The notes under the pieces were generated by a model. It saw nothing but the letters and a program-made list of their open reading frames with translations, did no database searches and was not told where the DNA came from. This document shows positions 46,700-54,415 of a stretch of 64,000 nt of DNA, one piece after another. Numbering within the stretch: the stretch's first letter is position 1; each line of letters starts with the position of its first letter. The DNA comes from Nocardioides_C sp963700955 (GTDB lineage Bacteria > Actinomycetota > Actinomycetes > Propionibacteriales > Nocardioidaceae): positions 682,001-746,000 of the forward strand of contig CAVOZH010000012.1 of assembly GCA_963700955.1 (NCBI GenBank), in the 5' to 3' direction. The translations under genes and the position numbers were made by a program.

Positions 46700-47656
46700 T
46701 CAGAACAGCGCCGAAGCAAGCTGCTGACGCGCCTTGAGCACCCGGGCGTCGTCGTTGCCGACGGCTGCGAAGAGCCCCAGCAGGTGCGTGCGTGCCTTCT
46801 CCCGCTCGTCCCCGGACGTACGACGGACGAGGTCGATGAGCCGGCCGAACGCATCGTCGACGTGCCCACCGAGCAGGTCGAGGTCGGCGACGAGGGTCTG
46901 CGCCTCGATGTCGTCGGGACGTTCGGCCCCTGCCGTGCGCGCCGCCTGAGCGGCGTTCGCGTCGAGGTGGGCGGTCCGCTGGAGCACCTTCGCCATGGCC
47001 AGGCCGCCGGCGGCCTCGGTGTCAGCAGGGTTGGCGTCGACGAGCTTCTGGTACTCGGCGACGGCACGGTCCACGTCGCCCGCCGCGAGGGCGTCCTGCG
47101 CGGGCGCGTAACGCGGGTCGACCTGCGGCTCGCCCTCCTCGGTCTCGACGGCGCCGCCGCGCGGCTGCACCCGTCCGGTCATGCCCTGGGCGGCAGCCGC
47201 CTGGAGCACCTGGGTCATCAGCGACCGCAGCTCGGCCAGCGGAGGGGCGTCCTGCAGCAGCGGGGCGAGCTGCCCGCCCATCGCGAGCGCCACCAACGGC
47301 ACCGACGGGATCTGCAGGGCCTGCGCGATGCCCGGCGCGGCGTCCACGTCCACCCGCCCGAGGAGGAAGCGTCCCTCCAGCTCGTCCGCGAGGGTGTCGA
47401 GGTCGTCGGCGAGGGTCACGCTGGCCGGCATCTGTGCGGAGTAGAACACCAGGACGACCGGGGCGTTGCCCACGCCCTGCAGCTCGGCCTGGAAGTTCTG
47501 CTCGTCGAGCTCGACGGAGTACGACCCTCCCCCGCCCGTGCCGCCTGCGCGACCGGCGGTGCTCGCGGCACCGGCGGGGCCGCCGGAGGGCGCGGCGGGA
47601 CGCTTGAGGGCGGACAGGTCGATAGCGCCGGGGCGCGAGAACGAAGGCGTACTCAT
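46700..47656 (-). CDS. thioredoxin-fold/TPR co-chaperone-like protein (YbbN/CnoX type), no CXXC
   Basis: This 318-residue protein has a disordered Gly/Ala/Pro N-terminus (about 1-45). A thioredoxin-like domain follows (about 46-155; VVLVFYSAQMPASVTLADDL, then IPSVPLVALAMGG), and then a helical TPR-like C-terminal half (DRAVAEYQKLVDANPADTEAAGGLAMAK). This is the layout of YbbN/CnoX. The normal redox motif position reads SAQMPAS, so there is no catalytic cysteine. It is therefore probably a holdase or adaptor rather than an oxidoreductase. The ATG at 47656 follows an AAAGAT box by seven bases without a ribosome-binding site, so leaderless translation is likely. It is the last gene of the minus-strand acyl-CoA block. 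Confidence 0.9.
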   Translation of the reverse strand: MSTPSFSRPGAIDLSALKRPAAPSGGPAGAASTAGRAGGTGGGGSYSVELDEQNFQAELQGVGNAPVVLVFYSAQMPASVTLADDLDTLADELEGRFLLGRVDVDAAPGIAQALQIPSVPLVALAMGGQLAPLLQDAPPLAELRSLMTQVLQAAAAQGMTGRVQPRGGAVETEEGEPQVDPRYAPAQDALAAGDVDRAVAEYQKLVDANPADTEAAGGLAMAKVLQRTAHLDANAAQAARTAGAERPDDIEAQTLVADLDLLGGHVDDAFGRLIDLVRRTSGDEREKARTHLLGLFAAVGNDDARVLKARQQLASALF

Positions 47657-47709
47657 GGCCCCTATCTTTGCCGATCGCCGGTAACGACCTCCACACCCCC
47701 TCGGCAAGC

Positions 47710-48921
47710 TCAGGCGAGGCTCAGCGCGTGGGCCTCCTCCCACAGCTCCTCGCGGACGTCCGGGTGCGCGGCGTTCTCGATCAGGTTGCGCGCCTGCGCC
47801 TTCTGGTCGTGCCCGAACACCCCGGCAAAGCCCTGCTCGGTCACCACCGCGCTCATCTGGAACGAGGTCACCGGCTCGTCCACGAGCGGCACGATCGTCG
47901 AGCGGTCGGCCCGTGGGTGCCAGGACCGCAGCGCGATCAGGGCCTGGCCGCCGCGACTGTGCAGCGCGCCGACGACGAAGTCGGTCTGCCCGCCGAAGCC
48001 GGAGTAGATCTTCGCTCCGATGCGTGAGGCGTTCGCCTGCCCGAAGAGGTCGACCTGGAGCGCGGTGTTCACGCTCGTCATCGCGTGGTTGCCGGCGATC
48101 GCTCCGGGGTCGTTGGTCGTCTCGGTGCGGGCCATCCGGACCCGCGGGTTGCCGTCCACCCAGGCGTAGAGCTCGGGCGACCCGAAGAGGAACGAGGTCG
48201 TGATCGGATGGTCCGGGTCGAGCGCCCCGGCTCGCTCGAGGTCGAGGACGCTGTCGGAGAACATCTCCGTCCACACGCGCAGTCCCCGGCGGCCCCCGAG
48301 ACCGCCGAGCGTGGCGTCCGGCACCGCCCCGATCCCGGCCTGGAGGGTCGAACCGTCCTTGACCTGCCCCGCGACGATCTCGCCGATCCGCTTGGAGGCG
48401 TCGTCGAGCGGGATCGGCAGGGGCGATGCGAGCGGAGCGTCGGTCTCGACGACGAGGTCGATGTCGTCGAGGCCGACCACGGCGTCGCCGTAGGTGAACG
48501 GCATGTGGCGGTTTGCCTGGGCCAGGACCACTCCGCCCCTCCGCCGTACCGCCTCGATCGCCGCGGGGAGCACGTTGACCTCGGTACCCAGCGACACCGC
48601 GCCATCCCGAGGGGTCGAGGTGTGCAGGACCACGACGTCGGGCGGGTTCGCAATCTCGAAGAGCCGGGGCACCAGCGACAGCCGGGACGGGATGTAGTGC
48701 AGCCGCGGGCTCGAGCGCATCCCGGCGCCGACGAACGACGTCTCGAGCTCGACGCCCTCCCGGTCCGGCATGCCTGGCTGGGCGTTGAGCACCCAGAGGC
48801 GGTACGTCGGGAGCAGCCGGTCGACCTCGGCGAGCAGCTGCCACGGGGTGGCGAAGTTGCCCGACACAACGACCCGTGGCTGTTCTGGGAGACCGGACAG
48901 GGCGCGACGGAGACTCTCCAT
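47710..48921 (-). CDS. acetyl-CoA hydrolase / CoA-transferase family protein, copy A
   Basis: This 403-residue protein belongs to the acetyl-CoA hydrolase/4-hydroxybutyrate CoA-transferase family. The conserved blocks are visible: LQAGIGAVPDATL, then the catalytic Glu in VWTEMFSDSVLDLE (about residue 219), RMARTETTNDPGAIAGNHAMTSVNTALQVDL, and the SGFGGQTDFVVGA glycine loop. It moves CoA between acids such as acetate and butyrate or hydrolyses acetyl-CoA; the acceptor is unknown. The next gene upstream (49026-50237) is a same-length, gap-free paralogue. The two are clear tandem duplicates. The context of mutase, thiolase and ccr suggests C4 acids. Confidence 0.92.
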   Translation of the reverse strand: MESLRRALSGLPEQPRVVVSGNFATPWQLLAEVDRLLPTYRLWVLNAQPGMPDREGVELETSFVGAGMRSSPRLHYIPSRLSLVPRLFEIANPPDVVVLHTSTPRDGAVSLGTEVNVLPAAIEAVRRRGGVVLAQANRHMPFTYGDAVVGLDDIDLVVETDAPLASPLPIPLDDASKRIGEIVAGQVKDGSTLQAGIGAVPDATLGGLGGRRGLRVWTEMFSDSVLDLERAGALDPDHPITTSFLFGSPELYAWVDGNPRVRMARTETTNDPGAIAGNHAMTSVNTALQVDLFGQANASRIGAKIYSGFGGQTDFVVGALHSRGGQALIALRSWHPRADRSTIVPLVDEPVTSFQMSAVVTEQGFAGVFGHDQKAQARNLIENAAHPDVREELWEEAHALSLA

Positions 48922-49025
48922 GCCTCGGATGCTTTCAGACCCGAGGCCTCAGAGCCGCGGGGGCTCGCGGGGACTCGTCGATCCCGATCTCCTGCCCCTT
49001 CGACGCCGTGGCCAGGTCCCTGTTG

Positions 49026-50237
49026 TCACACGAGGCCGAGGGCGTGGGCCTCCTCCCAGAGCTCCTCGCGGGCGTCGGGGTGGGCGGCGTGCTCGATGAG
49101 GTTGCGCGCCTGCGCCTGCTGGTCGTGGCCGAAGACCTCTGCCACCCCCTGTTCGGTCACCACGGCGGACATCTGGAACGACGTCACCGGCTCGTCGAGG
49201 AGCGGCACGATGGTCGAACGCTGTGCGCGCGGGTGCCAGGAGCGCAGCGCGATCAGCGCCTGACCGTGCCAGCTGTGCAGGGCACCCACGATGAAGTCCG
49301 TCTGCCCGCCGAACCCGGAGTAGATCCTGGCCCGGATTCGCGAGGCGTTGGCCTGGCCGAGAAGGTCCACCTGCAGGGCGGTGTTGACGCTGGTCATCGC
49401 GTGGTTGCGGGCGATGGCGGCGGGGTCGTTCGTGACCTCGGTCCTCGCCATCCGCACCCGCGGGTTGCAGTCCACCCACTCGTAGAGCTCCTGCGAGCCG
49501 AAGAGGAACGAGCTCGTGACCGGCCGGTTCCGGTCGAGCGCGCCGGCCTTCTCCAGCTCCAGGACGCTGTCGGTGAACATCTCGGTCCACACACGCAGGC
49601 CACGTCGGTCGCGCAGGCTCTTCAGCGTCGCGTCCGGCACCGCACCGATGCCCGCCTGGAGTGTGGCGTCGTCCGGCACGCGCCCCGCGACGAGCTCGCC
49701 GATCGCCGCCGCGGCCTCGTCGACTCCCGGAGGAGGTGGGGAGGGCAGCGGCTCGTCGGCCTCCACCATCACGTCGATCTCGTCGAGACCCAGCTCACCG
49801 TCGCCGTACGTGTAGGGCATGCACCGGTTCGCCTGCGCGAGCACGACTCCTCCCCTGCGTCGTACCGCCTCCATCGCCGCCGGCAGCACGCTCACATCCG
49901 TGCCGAGGGACACCGAGCCGTCACGCGGAAGGGACGTGTGCACGAGTACGACGTCCGGCGGGCTGGCTCGCTCGAACAGCGTCGGCACGAGCGAGAGCCG
50001 TGACGGCATGTAGTGCAGCCGTGGGCTCGAGCGCATCCCTGGACCGACGAAGGGCGTCTCGAGCTCGACCCCTTCGCGGTCGGGGACACCGTGCTGGGCG
50101 TTGATGGCCCACAGGCGGTACGTCGGAAGCAGCCGGTCGACCTCCCCGAGGAGCAGCCGCGGGGTGGCGAAGCTCCCGGAAGTCACGATCCGTGGCTGCT
50201 CCGGAAGTCCGGACAGTGCCTGACGGAGGCTCTCCAT
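49026..50237 (-). CDS. acetyl-CoA hydrolase / CoA-transferase family protein, copy B
   Basis: This is the second of two tandem 403-residue paralogues. It shares the motifs LQAGIGAVPDATL, catalytic VWTEMFTDSVLELE, MARTEVTNDPAAIARNHAMTSVNTALQVDL and SGFGGQTDFIVGA. The alignment to copy A needs no gaps and most residues match by eye. Differences concentrate in the N-terminal half (for example SFATPRLLLGEV against NFATPWQLLAEV) and around residues 165-190 before the GIGAVPD block, which may lie near the acyl pocket. The ATG is preceded by GGAGG at one base, rather close, so initiation may rely on a short leader. The unknown gene at 50263 ends 25 bases upstream on the same strand. Confidence 0.92.
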   Translation of the reverse strand: MESLRQALSGLPEQPRIVTSGSFATPRLLLGEVDRLLPTYRLWAINAQHGVPDREGVELETPFVGPGMRSSPRLHYMPSRLSLVPTLFERASPPDVVLVHTSLPRDGSVSLGTDVSVLPAAMEAVRRRGGVVLAQANRCMPYTYGDGELGLDEIDVMVEADEPLPSPPPPGVDEAAAAIGELVAGRVPDDATLQAGIGAVPDATLKSLRDRRGLRVWTEMFTDSVLELEKAGALDRNRPVTSSFLFGSQELYEWVDCNPRVRMARTEVTNDPAAIARNHAMTSVNTALQVDLLGQANASRIRARIYSGFGGQTDFIVGALHSWHGQALIALRSWHPRAQRSTIVPLLDEPVTSFQMSAVVTEQGVAEVFGHDQQAQARNLIEHAAHPDAREELWEEAHALGLV

Positions 50238-50262
50238 GCCTCCATGCTGTCAATACCTGCCG

Positions 50263-51126
50263 TCAGGTCAACGGTTCGAGCCTGTAGTGCAGCCGGACCG
50301 CCCGCGCACGCCACATCCGGAGCTCGTGGTCGGTCCGCAGGACCCCGTCACCGTCGACGAACACCCTGAACGTCTCGTGGATGGGCGCACGCGCCGCGTG
50401 GGTCCGACCGTGCGGATGCCGTGAGTCCCGCACGACGACGTAGGCGCCCTCCCGGCCGAACGCACCCGGCGGGGAGCTGAGCTCGAGCGAGCCGTCGGGG
50501 AGCACGGTCGGCTGCAGGAATACCTGGACGTTGCCGTTCTCGAGCGGGAACGTCACGTGCACGCTGGGCTGCTGCGACCCGGGCAGGGTGCGTGTCGCGT
50601 AGCAGCCGGAGTAGACGTACTCCCCCGTCGAACGCAGCGTCCGGATCCAGCCTGCAGCGCGTTGGCCGCCGTCGCCGTCGCGGATGCTCACCACCCTGCT
50701 GTCCATGCCATGGGCGACGTCGAGAGGCCGGGTGGGGAGCGCGAGCTGCTGGACGCGGCGGCCGAAGAGCCGGGAGACCAGCTCCCCGCCCGGCTGGAAC
50801 GCTGTGGCCCACTGGGTCCACACCTCCATCCGCCAACGCGAGGTGTGCTCGTAGAAGTCGCGGATCTCCGGCTGCAGGTCCGCGGCGCGGAAGGTCGGAC
50901 CGTCGAGGTCGGCCATGTCGGGAAGCAGGCCCGCGCCGGCGTCGCCTTCGACGGCCGTGCCACCCCATCGCTCCGCGGCCTCGGCCAGCCAGGCGTCACC
51001 GATGTGTGGGCCCGAGTGCATGGGCGCCTCGAGCCAGGAGTGCTGCCCGTGCAGGTCGACGGCGCGACCCGTGGTCCGCCAGAACAGCCGTGTCAGCCGG
51101 TCCAGCCTCGGCATCAGGCTGCTCAA
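50263..51126 (-). CDS. uncharacterised protein in the mutase operon
   Basis: I do not recognise this 287-residue protein. It has no signal peptide or membrane helix. It is rich in Trp, Arg and aromatic residues (FYEHTSRWRMEVWTQWATAF around 90-110). A beta-rich second half contains YSGCYATRTLPGSQ, VHVTFPLENGNVQVFLQP and FGREGAYVVVRDSRHPHG. It looks like one compact mixed domain. The best start is the TTG at 51126, with GAGGGGG seven bases upstream; an ATG four codons later is the alternative. It lies 30 bases downstream of the mutase gene and 25 bases upstream of the CoA-transferase pair, so it is probably co-transcribed and part of the same physiology. Confidence 0.7.
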   Translation of the reverse strand: MSSLMPRLDRLTRLFWRTTGRAVDLHGQHSWLEAPMHSGPHIGDAWLAEAAERWGGTAVEGDAGAGLLPDMADLDGPTFRAADLQPEIRDFYEHTSRWRMEVWTQWATAFQPGGELVSRLFGRRVQQLALPTRPLDVAHGMDSRVVSIRDGDGGQRAAGWIRTLRSTGEYVYSGCYATRTLPGSQQPSVHVTFPLENGNVQVFLQPTVLPDGSLELSSPPGAFGREGAYVVVRDSRHPHGRTHAARAPIHETFRVFVDGDGVLRTDHELRMWRARAVRLHYRLEPLT

Positions 51127-51156
51127 AGTCGGTCCCCCTCGGTCGCGGCCGGTGGC

Positions 51157-52938
51157 TCAGAACCGGGCGGGCTCGCGGTACTCCCCCCACTCGTCGCGGA
51201 GCGCGTCACAGATCTCCCCGAGCGTCGCCTCGGCGCGGCAGGCCTCGAGCATCGCGGGGATCATGTTCTCGTCCGTGCGGGAGACCTCGACGAGCCTGGC
51301 GAGCGCGGCCTCGACGACTGCGTTGTCGCGAGCTGCCTTGCGGTCGGCGAGCTCACGGACCTGGTCGACCTCGACCTCGTGGGAGACCCGGAGGATCTCG
51401 AGCTCGTGGGTCACCGACTCCTCGTGGCAGTTGACGCCGACGATCTTCTTGTCGCCCTTCTCGAGCGCGGTCTGGTACTGGAACGCGGCCTCGGCGATCT
51501 CGGACATGAACCAGCCCTCCTCGATGCCACGGAGGATGCCACGCGTCATCGGCCAGAGGCCGTTCGTGTCGCCGGTGCTCGCACGCATGGTCTCGGCAAG
51601 GGCCTCGGTGTCCCTGCTGGTCAGCGTCGAGCCGCCGAACGCCAGGATCTTGTCGAAGATCGCCTCGGCCTCCGCCTCGAGCTTGTCGGTGAGCGCCTCG
51701 ACGTACCACGAGCCGCCGAGCGGGTCGGCGACGTTGACCACGCCGGTCTCCTCCATGATCACCTGCTGGGTGCGCAGCGCGATCTCGGCCGCCTGCTCAC
51801 TCGGCAGCGCGAGGGTCTCGTCGAGGGCGTTGGTGTGCAGGGAGTTGGTGCCACCGAGCACCGCGGCGAGCGCCTCGATCCCCGTGCGGACCACGTTGTT
51901 GTAGGGCTGCTGCGCGGTCAGCGACACTCCGGCCGTCTGGGTGTGGAAGCGCAGCCACTGCGCCTTCTCGGTCTTGGCGCCGTAGACGTCGCGCAGCCAG
52001 CGGGCCCAGATCCGGCGCGCGGCACGGAACTTCGCGATCTCCTCGAAGAAGTCGACGTGGCTGTCGAAGAAGAACGACAGCCCGGGCGCGAAGACGTCCA
52101 CGTCGAGCCCACGCGAGAGGCCCAGCTCGACGTACCCGAACCCGTCGGCGAGCGTGTAGGCGAGCTCCTGCGCGGCGGTGGAGCCGGCCTCGCGGATGTG
52201 GTAGCCCGAGACGGAGAGCGGCTTGTAGTCGGGGATCTTCTCTGCGCAGTACTCCATCAGGTCGCCGATCAGGCGCAGGTGCGGCTCGGGTGCGAAGAGC
52301 CACTCCTTCTGGGCGATGTACTCCTTGAAGATGTCGGTCTGCAGCGTGCCGTTGAGCTTCCCGGTGTCGATCCCCTGGCGCTCGGCGGAGACGAGCATCA
52401 TGCAGAAGACCGGCACCGCCGGGCCCGAGATCGTCATCGAGGTGGTGACGTCAGCGAGCGGGATGTCGCCGAACAGCACGTCCATGTCGGCTGCCGTGTC
52501 GATGGCGACGCCGCAGTGCCCGACCTCACCGAGGCTCTTGGGGTCGTCGGAGTCACGGCCCATCAGGGTCGGCATGTCGAAGGCGACCGACAGGCCGCCA
52601 CCGCCGCGGCCGAGGATCATCTTGTAGCGCTCGTTGGTCTGCTTCGCGTTGCCGAAGCCGGCGAACTGCCGGATCGTCCAGGTGCGGCCGCGGTAGCCGG
52701 TCGGGTACAGCCCGCGCGTGTAGGGGAACTCGCCCGGCCAGCCGATGCTCTCGAAGTTCGGGTAGGCGTCGTCGTCGGCCGGCCCGTAGGCAGGCTCGAC
52801 CTCCATGCCGGACAACGTCGTGAAGTCGGCGTCGCGGACCCGGGACCTCTCGTAGCGCGACTGCCACCGGGCTCGCGCGGACTGACCCTGCCTCGGCTGG
52901 TCGGGCGTGGGCGAGGTCGACGACGTGTCCTGGGTCAT
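51157..52938 (-). CDS. icmA: isobutyryl-CoA mutase-type large subunit (acyl-CoA mutase without B12 domain)
   Basis: This 593-residue protein is the TIM-barrel substrate subunit of a coenzyme-B12 acyl-CoA mutase. The barrel motifs TWTIRQFAGFGNAKQTNERY, GLSVAFDMPTLMGRDSDDP and SVSGYHIREAGSTAAQELAYTL are clear. Two selectivity positions can be read: methylmalonyl-CoA mutase Tyr89 is Phe here (Phe92, RQ-F-AG) and Arg207 is Gln (Gln210, IA-Q-KE). The spacing of 118 residues is preserved. Phe/Gln is the known isobutyryl-CoA mutase pattern, so isobutyryl-CoA to n-butyryl-CoA is the likely reaction. There is no C-terminal cobalamin domain, so a separate small subunit must exist elsewhere. The ATG at 52938 has a leaderless promoter and an operator-like palindrome. 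Confidence 0.88.
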   Translation of the reverse strand: MTQDTSSTSPTPDQPRQGQSARARWQSRYERSRVRDADFTTLSGMEVEPAYGPADDDAYPNFESIGWPGEFPYTRGLYPTGYRGRTWTIRQFAGFGNAKQTNERYKMILGRGGGGLSVAFDMPTLMGRDSDDPKSLGEVGHCGVAIDTAADMDVLFGDIPLADVTTSMTISGPAVPVFCMMLVSAERQGIDTGKLNGTLQTDIFKEYIAQKEWLFAPEPHLRLIGDLMEYCAEKIPDYKPLSVSGYHIREAGSTAAQELAYTLADGFGYVELGLSRGLDVDVFAPGLSFFFDSHVDFFEEIAKFRAARRIWARWLRDVYGAKTEKAQWLRFHTQTAGVSLTAQQPYNNVVRTGIEALAAVLGGTNSLHTNALDETLALPSEQAAEIALRTQQVIMEETGVVNVADPLGGSWYVEALTDKLEAEAEAIFDKILAFGGSTLTSRDTEALAETMRASTGDTNGLWPMTRGILRGIEEGWFMSEIAEAAFQYQTALEKGDKKIVGVNCHEESVTHELEILRVSHEVEVDQVRELADRKAARDNAVVEAALARLVEVSRTDENMIPAMLEACRAEATLGEICDALRDEWGEYREPARF

Positions 52939-52944
52939 GAGAAA

Positions 52945-52973
52945 ATAGTAGGACGTCCAACTAACTCTGTCGA
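52945..52973 (-). promoter_or_regulatory. icmA promoter (-35 TCGACA, 17 bp, -10 TACTAT), leaderless
   Basis: On the minus strand TCGACA (52973-52968) and TACTAT (52950-52945) are 17 bp apart, and the ATG follows the -10 by six bases. This is one of the best promoter matches in the window. No ribosome-binding site fits between, so the transcript should start at or beside the ATG. Confidence 0.7.
52946..52963. promoter_or_regulatory. 18-bp palindrome over the icmA promoter, candidate MarR-family operator
   Basis: TAGTAGGACGTCCAACTA is symmetric at 16 of 18 positions (TAGT-N-GGACGTCC-N-ACTA). It covers most of the -10 box and the adjoining spacer, where bound protein would block polymerase. The MarR gene directly upstream is the obvious candidate ligand; this is inference. 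Confidence 0.65.
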
Positions 52974-53027
52974 CCGGCCTGTCCCGGCGCCAGACCACCC
53001 CGAGCCGTCAACCCGTCTACGAGGGGG

Positions 53028-53543
53028 TCAGAAGTCTCCGGCCGCCTGACGCACCGGCCGAAGCACCTCGGAGATCTGCCGCAGCTGGTCCCCGGTGAGG
53101 GCGTCGAGCCCGAAGTCGGCGTCGACCAGGTCCGCGGTCGCCTGTTCCACGACCGAACGACCGAGCGCGGTGATCTCTGCCAGGACGGCGCGGCCGTCGT
53201 CCGGATGCTTGCGGCGTACGACGAGGCCGGCGGACTCGAGCCGGTCGACGATCGACGTGACCGACGTGGGATGCACCTGGAGCCGCTCGCCCATCTTCCC
53301 GAGAGGCAGTGAGCCCGCCCTCGAGAACACCAGGAGCACGAGCGCTTCGTACCTCGCGAAGGTCAGCCCGTGTGGTCGCAGCAGGTCGTCGAGCTGGCCG
53401 AGCACGAGCTGCTGGACGCGCATCAGCGAGGTCACGGCGTGCATCTGTTCCACCGCGCCCCATCGCAGCGCCCACTGCCGGGCGGCTTCGTCGATCGGGT
53501 CGAACGGCAGCTTCTTCGCCACGCGCCCCTGCTTGCCGGTCAC
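53028..53543 (-). CDS. MarR-family transcriptional regulator
   Basis: This 171-residue regulator has a winged helix-turn-helix with LTFARYEALVLLVFSRAGSLPLGKMGERLQVHPTSVTSIVDRLESAGLV, followed by the beta-wing VVRRKHPDDGRAVLAEIT typical of MarR. The N-terminal and C-terminal helices form the dimer interface. The length is normal. It sits 89 bases upstream of icmA on the same strand, and an 18-bp palindrome over the icmA promoter suits a MarR dimer. A sensor of acyl-CoA or a related acid is a reasonable guess from context. The ATG at 53543 (MTGKQGRVAKK) has no strong ribosome-binding site. Confidence 0.92.
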   Translation of the reverse strand: MTGKQGRVAKKLPFDPIDEAARQWALRWGAVEQMHAVTSLMRVQQLVLGQLDDLLRPHGLTFARYEALVLLVFSRAGSLPLGKMGERLQVHPTSVTSIVDRLESAGLVVRRKHPDDGRAVLAEITALGRSVVEQATADLVDADFGLDALTGDQLRQISEVLRPVRQAAGDF

Positions 53544-53584
53544 GGCGCGACCCTAGCCGATCCGCGTCGGACGGCCTGCCGCGA

Positions 53585-54139
53585 TCACCGGCCGCTGGGC
53601 CGGTCACCGGCGCGCATGCCGCCGCCCCCGCGGAGGCCGGCGCGGGCTACCACCCGCTGGATGGCGAGGTCTCGCGCGTCCGGGCGTCCGACGTACCGGA
53701 TGTCTCGCAGCCCCTGCTCCTGGGCGGCGGACTCGAACACGAAGTGCCCGTAGCCGAAGACGCGGCCGAGGATCGGCTTGTCGACCGTGATGTCGAGGAT
53801 CCGGCCAAGCGGCATGGTCGCCATGCGCTGGGCGAGGACACCTCGAACCCGGAAGACCCGCATGTTGGTGATCACGAACCGGTCCATGTGCGAGGTGAGC
53901 GCCCTCCAGCCGGCATGCAGCACCAGGACGACAGCGACCACCCACGGGATCCACGCGATGTTCAACGGGGCGAAAAGCCCGAGCACGACCAGGGCGAGGG
54001 CGAGGAGGAACTCCAGGAACGGCTTGACGTAGACGACCCAGTGGTGGAGGACCTCGTCGACGATGACCTCGCCCTCGTCACGCAGCAGGTGCCTGCCGAT
54101 CTTCGGGTCGGCGAAGGTGCGCCGCGCCCAGCCAGCCAT
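53585..54139 (-). CDS. bacterial PH-domain membrane protein
   Basis: This 184-residue protein has two membrane helices (FLEFLLALALVVLGLF and IAWIPWVVAVVLVLHAGW, residues about 35-75). A bacterial PH (bPH2) domain follows with DRFVITNMRVFRVRGVLAQRM, MPLGRILDITVDKPILGRVFGYG and FVFESAAQEQGLRDI. Such proteins are common in actinobacteria and their role is unclear; they may be membrane-organising or lipid-binding. The start is six bases downstream of the small membrane gene's stop, so the pair is almost certainly co-transcribed and perhaps forms one complex. It ends 41 bases before marR. Confidence 0.88.
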   Translation of the reverse strand: MAGWARRTFADPKIGRHLLRDEGEVIVDEVLHHWVVYVKPFLEFLLALALVVLGLFAPLNIAWIPWVVAVVLVLHAGWRALTSHMDRFVITNMRVFRVRGVLAQRMATMPLGRILDITVDKPILGRVFGYGHFVFESAAQEQGLRDIRYVGRPDARDLAIQRVVARAGLRGGGGMRAGDRPSGR

Positions 54140-54145
54140 GCCGGC

Positions 54146-54313
54146 CTAGCCCAACAGCGCGTTGAGGAACTCGATGATCGCCTCGAAGAGGGTGCTGACC
54201 ATCTTCCAGAGGGCGACACCGGCGTTCTGCGCGAACGCCGCGAGCGCGGCCGGGTCTCGCATGAGGTAGAACCCCAGGAACAGGACGACAATGATGATCA
54301 ACGGCTTCTTCAT
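54146..54313 (-). CDS. small single-helix membrane protein (55 aa)
   Basis: This 55-residue protein begins KKPLIIIVVLFLGFYLM, a strongly hydrophobic helix after two lysines. An amphipathic C-terminal half follows (ALAAFAQNAGVALWKMVSTLFEAIIEFLNALLG) that could lie on the membrane. I do not know a family name. I chose the ATG at 54313, which puts AAGAGAG five bases upstream; an ATG five codons earlier (54328) is the alternative. It directly precedes the PH-domain gene (gap of six bases), suggesting a joint function. Confidence 0.65.
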   Translation of the reverse strand: MKKPLIIIVVLFLGFYLMRDPAALAAFAQNAGVALWKMVSTLFEAIIEFLNALLG

Positions 54314-54415
54314 CGCGCTCTCTTTCATCCCCGAGTGATGTGCAGGCAGGCAAAAGCGCACCTGCTCGTGTGGCATTGAACCAGCGCGGCATCCGGGGGT
54401 GTGGGAGGCGCGCGG

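Noticed and set aside
47657..48844. N-terminal extension of the thioredoxin-fold protein into the CoA-transferase gene
   Set aside because: It would overlap the transferase gene in another frame; the ATG at 47656 has a good -10 box before it.
51157..52938. Reading the mutase as methylmalonyl-CoA mutase or ethylmalonyl-CoA mutase
   Set aside because: Phe and Gln stand at the two selectivity positions and the C-terminal B12 domain is absent, unlike those enzymes.
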